Positions 8,585-17,319 of a stretch of DNA of 64,000 bases are shown piece by piece (the stretch's first letter is position 1; the number at the start of each line of letters is the position of its first letter). The notes under the pieces were generated by a model that was given only the letters and a program-made list of their open reading frames with translations, searched no databases and was not told the DNA's origin. This stretch comes from JBBPZK01 sp965219175 (GTDB taxonomy: Bacteria > Actinomycetota > Rubrobacteria > Rubrobacterales > Rubrobacteraceae). Both the position numbers and the translations under genes were made by a program. Where the stretch lies: the NCBI GenBank assembly GCA_965219175.1, contig CBDCNI010000001.1, positions 372,001 through 436,000 on the forward strand, read 5' to 3'.

Positions 8585-9390
8585 GCGAAGGACAGAATCC
8601 GGGGGGCGTAACCTCCAAGGCTCACGCCCCCGTGAGCAACGAGGAACTGGGCCGCAACGGCGAGACGGCTACCCTCAGGATCTTCCGGGGAGACTCGGAG
8701 GGCGGGCAGGAGGTCGAGTATTCAGTCCCGCTGGTAGAGGGCATGGTCGTTCTCGACGCGGTGCTCGCTATCCAGGCCGAGCAGGCGCAGGACCTTGCCG
8801 TCCGCTGGAACTGCAAGGCGGCGCATTGTGGATCTTGCAGCGCGGAGATCAACGGCAAACCGAAGCTGATGTGCAAGTCTCGTGTAGAGGAGTTCGAGGG
8901 CGCGGAAATCCGGGTTCATCCCATGCGGGCGTTCCCGGTCATAAAGGACCTCGTCTCGGACGTGTCGTGGAACTACGAGGTGTCGAAGGGCATAAAGCCG
9001 TTCCACAGCGAGGAGAAGGCGCCGTTCACGATGTACGAGGAGGACGTGGAGCGCCTCTACGAGCCGAAGAAGTGCATCGAGTGCTTTATGTGTCAGGACG
9101 TGTGCCACGTCTTGCGAACCCACAACAAGCACGAGGAATTCGCCGGGCCTCGCTTCTTCGTCCGGAACCAGTGGCTCGAAATGCACCCGATGGACGACCA
9201 AGACCGCCTCGAAGACCTCAAAGAAGACAACGGCATCGGTTACTGCAACATCACCAAATGCTGCACCGAGATGTGTCCGGTGGGCATCAAGATCACCGAC
9301 AACTCCATCATCCCGCTAAAGGAGCGCGTCGCCGACGAATACTACGATCCGGCCAAGTGGCTGATGCGTAAGATCCGGGGCCGCGGGTAG
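8581..9390 (+). CDS. sdhB: Succinate dehydrogenase iron-sulfur subunit
   Basis: 269 residues from the ATG at 8581, which overlaps the sdhA stop; the frame is open further upstream but that part lies inside sdhA. Carries electrons from FAD to the membrane anchor. Three cluster motifs are present in order: a 2Fe-2S ferredoxin type (CKAAHCGSC with a later LMC), a 4Fe-4S type (CIECFMCQDVCH) and a 3Fe-4S type (CNITKCCTEMCP). The N-terminal ~20 residues before the ferredoxin fold are Gly/Asn-rich. Last gene of the operon; CAGC-phased repeats and a tRNA on the other strand follow. Confidence 0.95.
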   Translation: MSEGQNPGGVTSKAHAPVSNEELGRNGETATLRIFRGDSEGGQEVEYSVPLVEGMVVLDAVLAIQAEQAQDLAVRWNCKAAHCGSCSAEINGKPKLMCKSRVEEFEGAEIRVHPMRAFPVIKDLVSDVSWNYEVSKGIKPFHSEEKAPFTMYEEDVERLYEPKKCIECFMCQDVCHVLRTHNKHEEFAGPRFFVRNQWLEMHPMDDQDRLEDLKEDNGIGYCNITKCCTEMCPVGIKITDNSIIPLKERVADEYYDPAKWLMRKIRGRG

Positions 9391-9395
9391 CCGAT

Positions 9396-9461
9396 CAGCT
9401 TGCCAGCATGCCACCTTCGGCTGGCTTGTCAGCTAGTCAGTAAAAGAAAGCTGACCGGTTG
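9396..9461. repeat. 8-bp-phased CAGC/GCTG repeat cluster
   Basis: CAGC occurs at 9396 and 9404, with CACC at 9412, all 8 bases apart. A second run has CAGC at 9430 and CAG at 9438, and the opposite orientation follows (GCTG 9450, GTTG 9458). GCCAGC at 9402 and GCTGGC at 9420 can pair. The cluster begins right after the sdhB stop. The same period is seen at four other operon ends in this window. Confidence 0.7.
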
Positions 9462-9493
9462 AAATGATAATCGCTGATCAGCTTGCGGAGAGA

Positions 9494-9565
9494 GCGGACG
9501 ACGGGCTTCGAACCCGCGACCTCCAGCTTGGGAAGCTGGCGCTCTACCAACTGAGCTACGTCCGC
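9494..9565 (-). tRNA. tRNA-Gly (anticodon CCC)
   Basis: Read on the minus strand, this is a 72-nt cloverleaf. The acceptor arms GCGGACG and CGTCCGC pair fully. The D arm is GCTC-AGTTGGTA-GAGC. The anticodon stem CCAGC/GCTGG encloses the loop TTCCCAA, giving anticodon CCC, which reads GGG glycine codons. The T arm has the standard TTCGA loop. CCA is not encoded. A TAAAAT -10-like box lies about 11 bases upstream on the minus strand (9576-9581). Confidence 0.96.
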
Positions 9566-9609
9566 GTGAGATGGGATTTTAGCACGCCGGACGTGGCTCT
9601 TTCGCTACT

Positions 9610-10113
9610 GTGAACCCGCCTGAATACAACTTCTGTCCCCGCTGTGGCGAACGGCTCCGTCGACGGGTCATCAAGAGCGGCGAACCGGAGCGGCTGGTCT
9701 GCGATAACTGCGGGTTCGTTTTCTATCAGGGGCCGAAGTTGGTGGCGGGCGCTCTCTTCGAGGTGGATGGTGGGATCTTATTGGTCCAGAGGGACATCGA
9801 GCCGGGGTATGGAAAGTGGACTTTTCCGGGTGGTTTCGTGGAGCAGGGCGAGGTGGCGGAGGCTGCTGCGGCGCGCGAGGTTTACGAGGAGTGCGGCGTG
9901 GAGATTGAGGTTTCGGGTATCGTCGGACTGTATTCCTATGGGGGCCAGGTTCCGGCCATCGCAGTGTTCGGGGCTCGGGTGGTTGGTGGTGAGCCGGAGC
10001 CGCTCGACGAGACGATGAGCGTGAGGAGCTTTCCGCGGGAGGAGTTGCCGTGGGAAGAGTTGGCGTTCCCGAGCACGGAGCATGCTCTGAAGGACTATTT
10101 GAGGGACTGGTAG
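9610..10113 (+). CDS. Nudix hydrolase with N-terminal zinc ribbon
   Basis: 167 residues from GTG. Nudix enzymes cleave nucleoside diphosphates linked to another group. A four-Cys zinc ribbon (CPRCGERL then CDNCGFVFYQ) covers about residues 8-35. The Nudix box GGFVEQGEVAEAAAAREVYE then EECGV follows at about 78-100 with the catalytic Glu residues in place. The ribbon plus Nudix layout resembles the second half of NudC, but the NudC SQPWPFPxS motif is absent, so the substrate differs. Substrate unknown. Its stop lies 4 bases from the stop of the convergent peptidase gene. Confidence 0.88.
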   Translation: MNPPEYNFCPRCGERLRRRVIKSGEPERLVCDNCGFVFYQGPKLVAGALFEVDGGILLVQRDIEPGYGKWTFPGGFVEQGEVAEAAAAREVYEECGVEIEVSGIVGLYSYGGQVPAIAVFGARVVGGEPEPLDETMSVRSFPREELPWEELAFPSTEHALKDYLRDW

Positions 10114-10117
10114 GAGG

Positions 10118-12148
10118 CTACAGTAGTTCCGGTCTCTTCCACTCCTTGCCGCGAGAGTAGTGGTCGATGAAGTTGAGGACGGTCTGGTACCAGATCTTTA
10201 TGTTGTTTGGTTTCATGATCCAGTGGTTCTCGTCGGGGAAGTAGAGGAACTTGGCCTCGACGCTGTTTCGTTTGAGGTCGGTCCAGAGCCGTAGCCCCTC
10301 GCCGATGGCGACCCGGTAGTCCAGCTCGCCGTGGATGACGAGCATGGGCGTCTTTATGTTGGTGACGTGCCGGCGGGGGCTGTTTTCGCGGTATCGGGAA
10401 CCGTCCCGGTATGGGTCGCCGAACTCTCGCTCCCACCACCACCCAAGGTCTGTCTCGCCGTGGAAGGAGTCGAGGTCCCAGACGCTGGCGTGCGTGACTA
10501 TGGCGTCGAAGCGGTCGGTGTGGCCGGAGATCCAATTGGACATGTAGCCGCCGAAGGAACCGCCCATCGCGACGGTATGCTCCGCGTCTACGTCTTCCCG
10601 ATCCACCACCTCGTCCACGACCCGCATCAGGTCGTCGTAGACTACCTCTCCCCACTTCCCCCAGCCGCGCCGGATGGTCTCCATCCCGTAGCCGGTACTG
10701 AGCGCCGGGTCGGGCAGCAGCACCGCCCATCCCTCTTCGATAAAGACGTGGGGATTCCAACGCCAATGCCAGCCGGACCAGGTAGAGAGCGGGCCTCCGT
10801 GGATAAAAGTCGCCAGCGGCGCCGGCTCTTCGGATGACGCGCCGGGAGGGAGGACCAGCCACGAGCGTATATGGGATCCATCCACCGCCGTGGTCGTAAG
10901 GCGCTCTACCTGGGCGTCCAACTCCAGGTCGGCCAGTTCAGTAAAGTTCCGCAGACGACGCGGCTCCGCCTCAACGCTGCCCGCATCCAGCTCGACGGGA
11001 TGGGGCGGCTCCGCCACGGTGGAGCGCAGGGCGTAGAGTGTGTGGCCGTCGTGAGAGAGGCAGAGGTCGCTGTAGACGCCTTCCGAGGTGAGGCGGGTCA
11101 CGGCCCTTGTTTCCAGGTCCACCCGGAAGACCGGTGCGTGGCCGTCTTCGTCGGCGGTAAAGAATATGGCTTCGGAATCGTGGCCCCAGAGCGGGCCTCC
11201 GGGCCAGCGGTCGAAGCCTGCTAGCAGATCTCTCCCCTCTCCGGTTTCGAGGTCCACGAGCCACAGCGTCATGTCCGCTGGGTCGTCGGGCGCCGATAGT
11301 CCCCAGCGGACCGCGACGGCGTGGCGTCCGTCTGGACTGCACGCGGGGCTGGAGTACGAAGCTTCGCCACCGGCCAGCACGCGAGTCTCGCCGGAAGCAG
11401 TGTCTACGGAGATCAACTCCTCGAACCGCTCCCGCTTCTCTTTCTCTTCCCGCAGGCGGGTGGCGACCACCGTCGAGCCGTCAGGGGTGATGTCGAAGGA
11501 TGAGAAATCCAGGGAGCGGCCCGGCGAGGGCGTCAGGTCTTCTCCGGCTCCTGCGGGAGAGTCGTCTCCGGGAATTTGTACGAGGCTCAGGTGGCGCTCG
11601 CGCGGCCCGAGGTAGTGGTCCCAGAAGCGAAACGGGTACTCTTCGAAGAGCTGTGCCCCGACTCCCGCGTCCTTCCTGGCCTTCTCGCGCCCGGCGTCCT
11701 GTTCTTCGGTCTCCGAATCCGGATACGAGCCCGCCCCGATAACTATAGCCCCCGAGTCGCGGGCAACGGCGAAGCTGTCCACGCCGCCGGGCAGAGAGAC
11801 GAGGGGCTGTGCCTCGCCCGCTCCCGCAGGCAATCGCCAGAGGGCAGTCTTGCCGTTGTTGTCGGAGTCCGGTTCGGCCGATGGATCCGGGCGTGAGGAG
11901 AGGAAGAGGAGCGAGCCGTCGGGGGCGAAGGCGGCACCGGATTCACTTGATGCGGAGCGGGTCAGGCGGTGGGGAGGCTCGCCACCCGTCGGATCCAACT
12001 CGTGGAGGGTGGAGACTAGATTCTTGCCCTTTCCGTCAGGGCGGGCGGCTGAGACGATCAGCCGTGTTCCATCCGGCGAGAGAGCCAGGCTGGAGAGACG
12101 GGGTAGACGGAGCAAGTCATCTACTGTGAAGGTTCTTTTTTTAGTCAT
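10118..12148 (-). CDS. S9 family (prolyl oligopeptidase / acylaminoacyl-peptidase-like) peptidase
   Basis: 676 residues; no signal peptide, so probably a cytoplasmic serine peptidase acting on short or N-blocked peptides. The N-terminal ~400 residues are a WD40-like beta-propeller with repeated LSPDGTRL, FAPDGSLLF and CSPDGRHA segments that restrict substrate size. The C-terminal alpha/beta-hydrolase domain carries the nucleophile motif GGSFGGYMS, then HGELDYRV with the acid and FPDENHWI with the catalytic His. Length and domain order are normal for the family. It is a single gene with short gaps on both sides. Confidence 0.92.
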   Translation of the reverse strand: MTKKRTFTVDDLLRLPRLSSLALSPDGTRLIVSAARPDGKGKNLVSTLHELDPTGGEPPHRLTRSASSESGAAFAPDGSLLFLSSRPDPSAEPDSDNNGKTALWRLPAGAGEAQPLVSLPGGVDSFAVARDSGAIVIGAGSYPDSETEEQDAGREKARKDAGVGAQLFEEYPFRFWDHYLGPRERHLSLVQIPGDDSPAGAGEDLTPSPGRSLDFSSFDITPDGSTVVATRLREEKEKRERFEELISVDTASGETRVLAGGEASYSSPACSPDGRHAVAVRWGLSAPDDPADMTLWLVDLETGEGRDLLAGFDRWPGGPLWGHDSEAIFFTADEDGHAPVFRVDLETRAVTRLTSEGVYSDLCLSHDGHTLYALRSTVAEPPHPVELDAGSVEAEPRRLRNFTELADLELDAQVERLTTTAVDGSHIRSWLVLPPGASSEEPAPLATFIHGGPLSTWSGWHWRWNPHVFIEEGWAVLLPDPALSTGYGMETIRRGWGKWGEVVYDDLMRVVDEVVDREDVDAEHTVAMGGSFGGYMSNWISGHTDRFDAIVTHASVWDLDSFHGETDLGWWWEREFGDPYRDGSRYRENSPRRHVTNIKTPMLVIHGELDYRVAIGEGLRLWTDLKRNSVEAKFLYFPDENHWIMKPNNIKIWYQTVLNFIDHYSRGKEWKRPELL

Positions 12149-12188
12149 GGGAGCATCTTAGACTACGCAGATTGCGGATGCTTTTGAT

Positions 12189-12737
12189 CTAGGAGAGGGC
12201 TTCCGAGACCGCCGCCAGAATATCCTTCTCGTCGGCGAGCCGCCCGACTCCCGGAGCTTCCTCCGTGGAGGCCATGCGGCCCTCCGCAGGCTCTATAAAG
12301 TGGTGTCCCCAACTCTTCAAAGTCTCGACGTTGCGCCTGGTGGCCGGGCTCGACCACATCTCCGGGTTCATGGCTGGCGCCCAGAGTACCTTTTTCGCGC
12401 CTGCCAGGATGACGGCCGAGAGCAAGTCGTCGCCGAGGCCGATAGCGACGCGCGCTATCGTATCTGCTGTCGCGGGGGCGACCAGTACAAGGTCCGTCCA
12501 TCTGGCGAGGTTTACGTGTTCTATACGCCCGGACTCTTCCCACCAGGTTTTTTCGGTGTGGATGCGCCCTCCAGCGGCGACGGCCAGGGTCTCCTCCGGG
12601 ACGAAGCGGAAGGCCGCGTCGGTCGCTATTATCGCTACCTCGTGGTTCGCCTCTCTGAGGCGCCGGATCACTCCGGGCGCCTTATAGGCTGCGATTCCGC
12701 CAGTCACCCCGACGACTATCTTTCCTGAAAGCGTCAC
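12189..12737 (-). CDS. Flavoprotein, phosphopantothenoylcysteine decarboxylase-like (CoaC only)
   Basis: 182 residues. The HFCD flavoprotein fold begins with VVGVTGGIAAYKAPGVIRRL, which binds FMN phosphate. HVNLARWTDLVLVAPAT contains the catalytic His of CoaC, and APAMNPEMW is the substrate-recognition loop. CoaC decarboxylates phosphopantothenoylcysteine in coenzyme A synthesis. Most bacteria have a CoaBC fusion of about 400 residues; this protein has only the CoaC half and no CoaB domain is adjacent. It could be a standalone CoaC or a related flavoprotein (prenyltransferase or lantibiotic decarboxylase). Confidence 0.82.
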   Translation of the reverse strand: MTLSGKIVVGVTGGIAAYKAPGVIRRLREANHEVAIIATDAAFRFVPEETLAVAAGGRIHTEKTWWEESGRIEHVNLARWTDLVLVAPATADTIARVAIGLGDDLLSAVILAGAKKVLWAPAMNPEMWSSPATRRNVETLKSWGHHFIEPAEGRMASTEEAPGVGRLADEKDILAAVSEALS

Positions 12738-12975
12738 GCCGGTAGTATATCCGAGGCCCTAAGAGAGATCCGGATCGGCGCATAGGAGGGGGAAGAAGGT
12801 AACGCGCCGACCCGGTCTGAACTACTAATACGAGGAGATCGGCCCCCGGTTTCACGAATTGGAGAAATTTCCGGAATTCGGCGCGATCACCCTGGAACTA
12901 TCAGCCGGGTTGGTCTAGTGTACGTCCGGGCCGAAGACGGGCGTGAAAAAAACGTACACGAGGAGAGAGCAAATC

Positions 12976-13818
12976 TTGAGCATATGGCAGGCGTTCTGGT
13001 TGGCGTTGTTGCAGGGAGCCACCGAGATACTACCGGTATCGAGTTTGGGGCATGGGGTGATCCTCCCGAAGCTCCTCGGATGGGACATTAACCAGGATAG
13101 CCCAACCTTCCTTCCGTTTTTCGTCGTCTTGCACCTCGGCACGGCCGCCGCCCTCTTTATCTTCTTCCGGCGGGAGTGGGTAGGGGTGATAGGCGGCTTC
13201 TTCCGCTCCTTGAGGACCAGAAACGTCAGGGACGACCCGGACGGCAGGCTGGCCTGGCTTTTGATAGCGGGAACCATACCTGCCGGCATCGTCGGCCTGA
13301 TCTTCCAAAAGGAACTCTCGGCCAACTTCGCCCGTCCGCTGGTAGCCGCATCTTTCCTAGTCTTCAACGGCGTCTTTTTGCTATTGGGGGAGCGGTTGAG
13401 GCGTCGGAGGAGGAAGCAGGGGGAGGATCAACTCTCCTTCTTGCAGGCGATACTGGTCGGGACCTCGCAGGTATTGGCCCTTATACCTGGTATCTCGCGT
13501 TCGGGGATCACGGTGGTCGGTGGGATGGCTTCCGGGCTCAGTGCTGAGATGGCCGGCCGGTTCGCGTTTCTATTGGCAACGCCTATCATCCTGGCTGCCG
13601 GAGTGTTGGAAGTGCCGAAGCTGATCCACTACGGGACCGCCCACACGCTCGGCATAGCAGTCTTCGGCGGGGTCATCGCCGGGATAGCAGCCTACATCTC
13701 GACCTCGCTGCTGATGCTGCTGTTCCGGAGGCGCGAGATAGAGACCCTGGGACCATTTGGCTACTACTGCATAGGCGCCGGGGTCGTTTCTATAATTCTG
13801 TTGTTGTTCGTGCGATGA
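12976..13818 (+). CDS. uppP: Undecaprenyl-diphosphatase
   Basis: Integral membrane phosphatase that recycles undecaprenyl diphosphate to the monophosphate carrier for peptidoglycan and polysaccharide synthesis. I prefer TTG 12976 (280 residues), since GAGGAGAGAG lies before it and family members start a few residues before WQA; the frame extends to GTG 12943. The signature LLQGATEILPVSSLGH is near the N-terminus. The second catalytic region, ALIPGISRSGITVVGG with the essential Arg-Ser, is around residue 165. About eight membrane helices are visible. The gene stands alone and converges with nudC. Confidence 0.93.
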   Translation: MSIWQAFWLALLQGATEILPVSSLGHGVILPKLLGWDINQDSPTFLPFFVVLHLGTAAALFIFFRREWVGVIGGFFRSLRTRNVRDDPDGRLAWLLIAGTIPAGIVGLIFQKELSANFARPLVAASFLVFNGVFLLLGERLRRRRRKQGEDQLSFLQAILVGTSQVLALIPGISRSGITVVGGMASGLSAEMAGRFAFLLATPIILAAGVLEVPKLIHYGTAHTLGIAVFGGVIAGIAAYISTSLLMLLFRRREIETLGPFGYYCIGAGVVSIILLLFVR

Positions 13819-13837
13819 AAAGCTTCCGGCGGCTCCG

Positions 13838-14623
13838 CTAGAGGCGGGTTTTAGTCTCGACAAAGCCGTCGATCAGGGCTCGCGCGATACTCAACTTCGG
13901 GGGGAGATCTGGCAGAGCTTCTACGTGAAACCATCCGGCGTCTTCTATTTCTTCGGGCTCGAAGCGGAGTTCTCCACCCGCATATTCGGCGGTGAATCCT
14001 ATCATCAGGGAGTCAGGGAACGGCCAGGGCTGGCTACCGAAGTATTTGGTGTTCCGGACCTCCAACCCGACTTCTTCCTCCACCTCCCGAGCCACGGTCT
14101 GCTCCACGGATTCGCCCGGCTCGACGAAGCCGGCGAGGGTACTGTACATCCCCGGCGGGAAGTGCGGAGAGCGGGCCAGCAATACTTCGTCCCCTCGCGT
14201 TACCAGCATGATCGCCGCCGGGCTCAACCTGGGATAGAAGACCATGCCGCAGTTCGGGCATTGCTTCGACAACTCCGTCGGTCCCGGCCCGGTCTTAGTC
14301 CCGCAGCGTCCGCAGAACTGGTGGTTTCGGTTCCAACCGACGATCTGCTTCGCCCTACCGGCCACCGCGAAAAGCTCTTCGCCGATGTCCCCGAGCATGC
14401 CCCGCAAGTCCCGAAAAGCCATTTCCTCCGGCGCTTCCGCCTCCCGCCCGACATCCGCCGCGAAACATCGGCTGCCGTTTAACTCGCCGATCTCCATGAC
14501 GAACGAAGCTGTGAGCCCGAGCGCTTCCGGCTTCTCGGTTGGTGGGTCTATGCCGCTGTCGCCCTCGTTTCTCACCAGCATCCGGTCGCCGCTGAAGACT
14601 AACCATAGATCTATTTTATCCAA
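13838..14623 (-). CDS. nudC: NAD+ diphosphatase / RNA-decapping Nudix hydrolase
   Basis: Hydrolyses NAD(H) to NMN and AMP and can remove NAD caps from RNA. The start is set at TTG 14623 because a perfect AGGAGG lies 5 bases upstream on the minus strand; the frame is open to 14683. 261 residues. Domains in order: N-terminal NudC domain, a four-Cys zinc ribbon (FCGRCG then CPNCG, about residues 105-125), and the Nudix box GFVEPGESVEQTVAREVEEE. The NudC-specific SQPWPFPDS motif follows, which confirms the subfamily. Confidence 0.95.
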   Translation of the reverse strand: MDKIDLWLVFSGDRMLVRNEGDSGIDPPTEKPEALGLTASFVMEIGELNGSRCFAADVGREAEAPEEMAFRDLRGMLGDIGEELFAVAGRAKQIVGWNRNHQFCGRCGTKTGPGPTELSKQCPNCGMVFYPRLSPAAIMLVTRGDEVLLARSPHFPPGMYSTLAGFVEPGESVEQTVAREVEEEVGLEVRNTKYFGSQPWPFPDSLMIGFTAEYAGGELRFEPEEIEDAGWFHVEALPDLPPKLSIARALIDGFVETKTRL

Positions 14624-14733
14624 ACGTACCTCCTGAGAAGAGTATAGTCGGCGCCCCCCATCCTTGTGTTGCGGGAAGCTCACATAAGGTGTTAGATGGG
14701 GTCATATAGAGAAAGCTATTTTGGGGAGTCGTT

Positions 14734-15741
14734 TTGGAGTATAGGCAGTTTGGACGGACGGGTGTAAAGGTCAGCGAACTGTGCCTGGGGTGCATGATGT
14801 TCGGCGGGCGCACGGAGGAGGAAGACTCTTTCGAGATCATCGACCGGGCCATCGACGCGGGAATCAACTTCCTCGATACGGCCAACGTCTACAGTCGCGG
14901 GGCGAGCGAAGAGGTGGTCGGCCGGGCGCTCAAGCGAAACGGTCGGCGGGACCAGATCGTGCTCGCCACCAAGGTCCACGGCACGATGAACGACGAGGAC
15001 CCGAACGCGGGCGGCAACCACCGCCGGCACATAATCGAGCAGTGCGAAGCCTCCCTCATGCGCCTCCAGACCGACTACATTGACCTGTACCAGATCCACC
15101 GCCCCGACTCCCAGATACCTGTAGACGAAACCCTCGGCGCCCTGGACGATCTGGTCCGGGCCGGCAAGGTCCGCTACACCGGAACGAGCACCTACGCCGC
15201 CTGGCAGCTCGTGGAATCACTCTGGGCCGCAAAGGAACTTCGGCTAAACCGCTTCGTCAGCGAACAGCCGCCCTACCATCTGCTGGACAGACGCATCGAG
15301 AGGGAGCTTGTCCCGTTCGCCCAGACATACGGCACGGCCCTCATCCCCTGGTCTCCTCTCGCCGGAGGCTTCCTGACCGGCAAGTACAGCCGCGGTGAAA
15401 ATTCCCCCGAAGACTCGCGCTACGGCATCGAACCGCGCAGGCTCGGCCGCAACCACTTCACCGACGAGGCTTTCGACGTACTCGAAACGGTCGAGGAGCT
15501 GGCGAAGGAGAAGGACTGCACGCCGGGGCAGCTAGCACTCGCGTGGTGCAAGGACCGCCCCGCAGTCACGAGCCCCATCATCGGGCCGCGCACTATGGAG
15601 CAGCTAGAGGATAACCTCGCGGCGACGGAAGTCTCCTTCAGCGAGCAAGACCACGAGAGGCTGGACCGGGTAGCCCTGCCCGGACGGGCCACGGTCCCCT
15701 ACTACGAGGCGGACTTCGGGCCGCACCGCTTCCGCTGGTAG
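14734..15741 (+). CDS. Aldo/keto reductase
   Basis: 335 residues from TTG, preceded by GGGGAG. A TIM-barrel NADPH-dependent reductase of aldehydes or ketones. The catalytic tetrad is visible: FLDTANVYSRG (Asp and Tyr), LATKVHG (Lys) and LYQIHRPD (His). The C-terminal NADPH-binding part contains KDRPAVTSPIIGPRTMEQL. The sequence resembles the general stress or YghZ/potassium-channel-beta-like branch, but the natural substrate cannot be read from the sequence. A short non-coding stretch separates it from the SDR gene. Confidence 0.9.
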   Translation: MEYRQFGRTGVKVSELCLGCMMFGGRTEEEDSFEIIDRAIDAGINFLDTANVYSRGASEEVVGRALKRNGRRDQIVLATKVHGTMNDEDPNAGGNHRRHIIEQCEASLMRLQTDYIDLYQIHRPDSQIPVDETLGALDDLVRAGKVRYTGTSTYAAWQLVESLWAAKELRLNRFVSEQPPYHLLDRRIERELVPFAQTYGTALIPWSPLAGGFLTGKYSRGENSPEDSRYGIEPRRLGRNHFTDEAFDVLETVEELAKEKDCTPGQLALAWCKDRPAVTSPIIGPRTMEQLEDNLAATEVSFSEQDHERLDRVALPGRATVPYYEADFGPHRFRW

Positions 15742-15902
15742 CCTTTGCCGGTAGACGACGCTTTAGAGGGACAGTTCCCAGTTCTGCCCGACCAGGTCTC
15801 TACCGAAGCTGTAGTGTTCTTCTTGGGGCGATAAGAGCATAAGTGCCTCTAAAAGAGGATTTCCGCTCCACACGGATCTTGTAGGCCGTTAAGATAAGGG
15901 TC

Positions 15903-16685
15903 ATGGAAAAGACGCTGAAAGACAAGGTCGCCATCGTAACCGGCGCTTCGAGCGGCATCGGGGAGGCGACGGCGAGGGAGCTTGCCGCCCGCGGCGCGGC
16001 GATGGCGCTCGTCGCCCGCTCGAAGGAGAAGCTCGCGGTGCTTGAGCGGGCTATCTCCGCCTCTGGTGGAAGGGCTATCTCCGTTCCGGCCGACGTTTCG
16101 GATGAGGAAGCCGTTCGGGAGATGGTGGGGCGTGTGGTTGGAGAGTTTGGGGTTCTGGATGTTCTGGTAAACAACGCCGGGCTCGGGCTCTCCGGGCGGG
16201 TGGCGGAGCTGCGGGCGGAGGACTTGCGGTATCTCTTCGAGGTCAACCTGATCGGCCCTCTCAACTGCATCCAGGCCGCGTTGCCGCACATGAAAGCCGG
16301 CGGGCGGATCATCAACGTCTCCTCCGTCGTCGGCAAACGGGCCATCCCGAAAGTCGGCGGCTACTGCGCCACCAAATCAGCCCTCAACGCCCTCTCCGAC
16401 TCCTTGAGGGTCGAGATCTCCGGCAGAGGCATCACCGTCACGAGCGTGTACCCCGGCACGACCCGGACTCCGTTCCGTGAGAACTCCCGCCGCACGAAAG
16501 ACGAGAAGCGCGGCTGGCGACCCGGCGGCGTGACGCCCGAGAAAGTAGCTGCAAAAATCGCCAGCGCCGCTGAGAAGGGTGGCCGCGACGTGTACGTGAC
16601 CACCTCCGACAGGCTCTTCGTCGCGGGAACCGCGCTCCTTCCGGGTCTCACCGACCGCGTTCTCTCATTTTGGGCGAATGACTAG
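15903..16685 (+). CDS. Short-chain dehydrogenase/reductase
   Basis: 260 residues from ATG. Classical SDR: cofactor motif TGASSGIGEATA at about residues 13-24, NNAG at about 90, catalytic Ser in INVSSVVG and YxxxK in GGYCATKSAL. An Arg after the first strand (VARSKEK) favours NADPH. Substrate unknown. The next gene starts 8 bases before this stop, so the two are probably co-transcribed. Confidence 0.9.
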   Translation: MEKTLKDKVAIVTGASSGIGEATARELAARGAAMALVARSKEKLAVLERAISASGGRAISVPADVSDEEAVREMVGRVVGEFGVLDVLVNNAGLGLSGRVAELRAEDLRYLFEVNLIGPLNCIQAALPHMKAGGRIINVSSVVGKRAIPKVGGYCATKSALNALSDSLRVEISGRGITVTSVYPGTTRTPFRENSRRTKDEKRGWRPGGVTPEKVAAKIASAAEKGGRDVYVTTSDRLFVAGTALLPGLTDRVLSFWAND

Positions 16686-17319
16686 CCGGCGCTTGGCTTT
16701 CAGGGAAAGCGCCCTGACGAGGCTCCGGCGCTACCGAAAAGAGGCTGATCGCTCGCTCGCTCTCGTCCAGGAGGCGGAGGATGCTACCCGAAAATTCGCC
16801 GGTCGCCTCTTCTCCGGGCTCGAATATACTGCGGCGCTCGGGCGCGAAGCGGGATTCGAGATCGAAGCGGAGAATACGGACGAGATACTCACCCTTCGGG
16901 CTGTCGCCGGTCCCGGCGCTGAGTCGTGGGTGTCTCTCGGGGTCGTGCCGGGCGCCGCGGCGGAGACCGATGAGGACCTGATGCACGAGGGCTTGAGTAG
17001 CTACGACCTCGACCCGTCCGGCTACTCGGGACGCATCATCGGCTTCTCGGATGCCGCCGGGGAAGAAGCTTGCCAGACCTTCGCCGTCTACCGGGACGGA
17101 GTATGGAAGACGAAAGGGCTCTTCGTCGCCCGAGCGCGCGGGAAGGTGGAGGATCCCGACGAGGTCGTAAACGGCTTCTGTCTCAGGATACTCGGACGTC
17201 TAATAGACCTCGCCGCGACCACCGGCGGCGCAGGAAAGCGCTGGTCCGGAGACCTTTACACGCTACAAGACCTCACTGAGAAGCGTCCTTTTCCAACGGA
17301 GAGACGCTTCCCTCGTTAG
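16678..17319 (+). CDS. Hypothetical protein
   Basis: 213 residues, ATG overlapping the SDR stop by 8 bases. The N-terminal ~45 residues form a basic helix (RESALTRLRRYRKEADRSLA). The middle is mixed alpha/beta and includes ARARGKVEDPDEVVNGFCL. There is no signal peptide, membrane segment or recognised motif. Its stop codon (TAG 17317-17319) overlaps the stop of the convergent gene. It is probably real because of the tight coupling, but I do not recognise a family. Confidence 0.65.
   Translation: MTSRRLAFRESALTRLRRYRKEADRSLALVQEAEDATRKFAGRLFSGLEYTAALGREAGFEIEAENTDEILTLRAVAGPGAESWVSLGVVPGAAAETDEDLMHEGLSSYDLDPSGYSGRIIGFSDAAGEEACQTFAVYRDGVWKTKGLFVARARGKVEDPDEVVNGFCLRILGRLIDLAATTGGAGKRWSGDLYTLQDLTEKRPFPTERRFPR

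Noticed and set aside
15840..15860. Short hairpin CCTCT-AAA-AGAGG as a terminator of the aldo/keto reductase gene
   Set aside because: Only five base pairs, about 100 bases after the stop, and no T-run follows.
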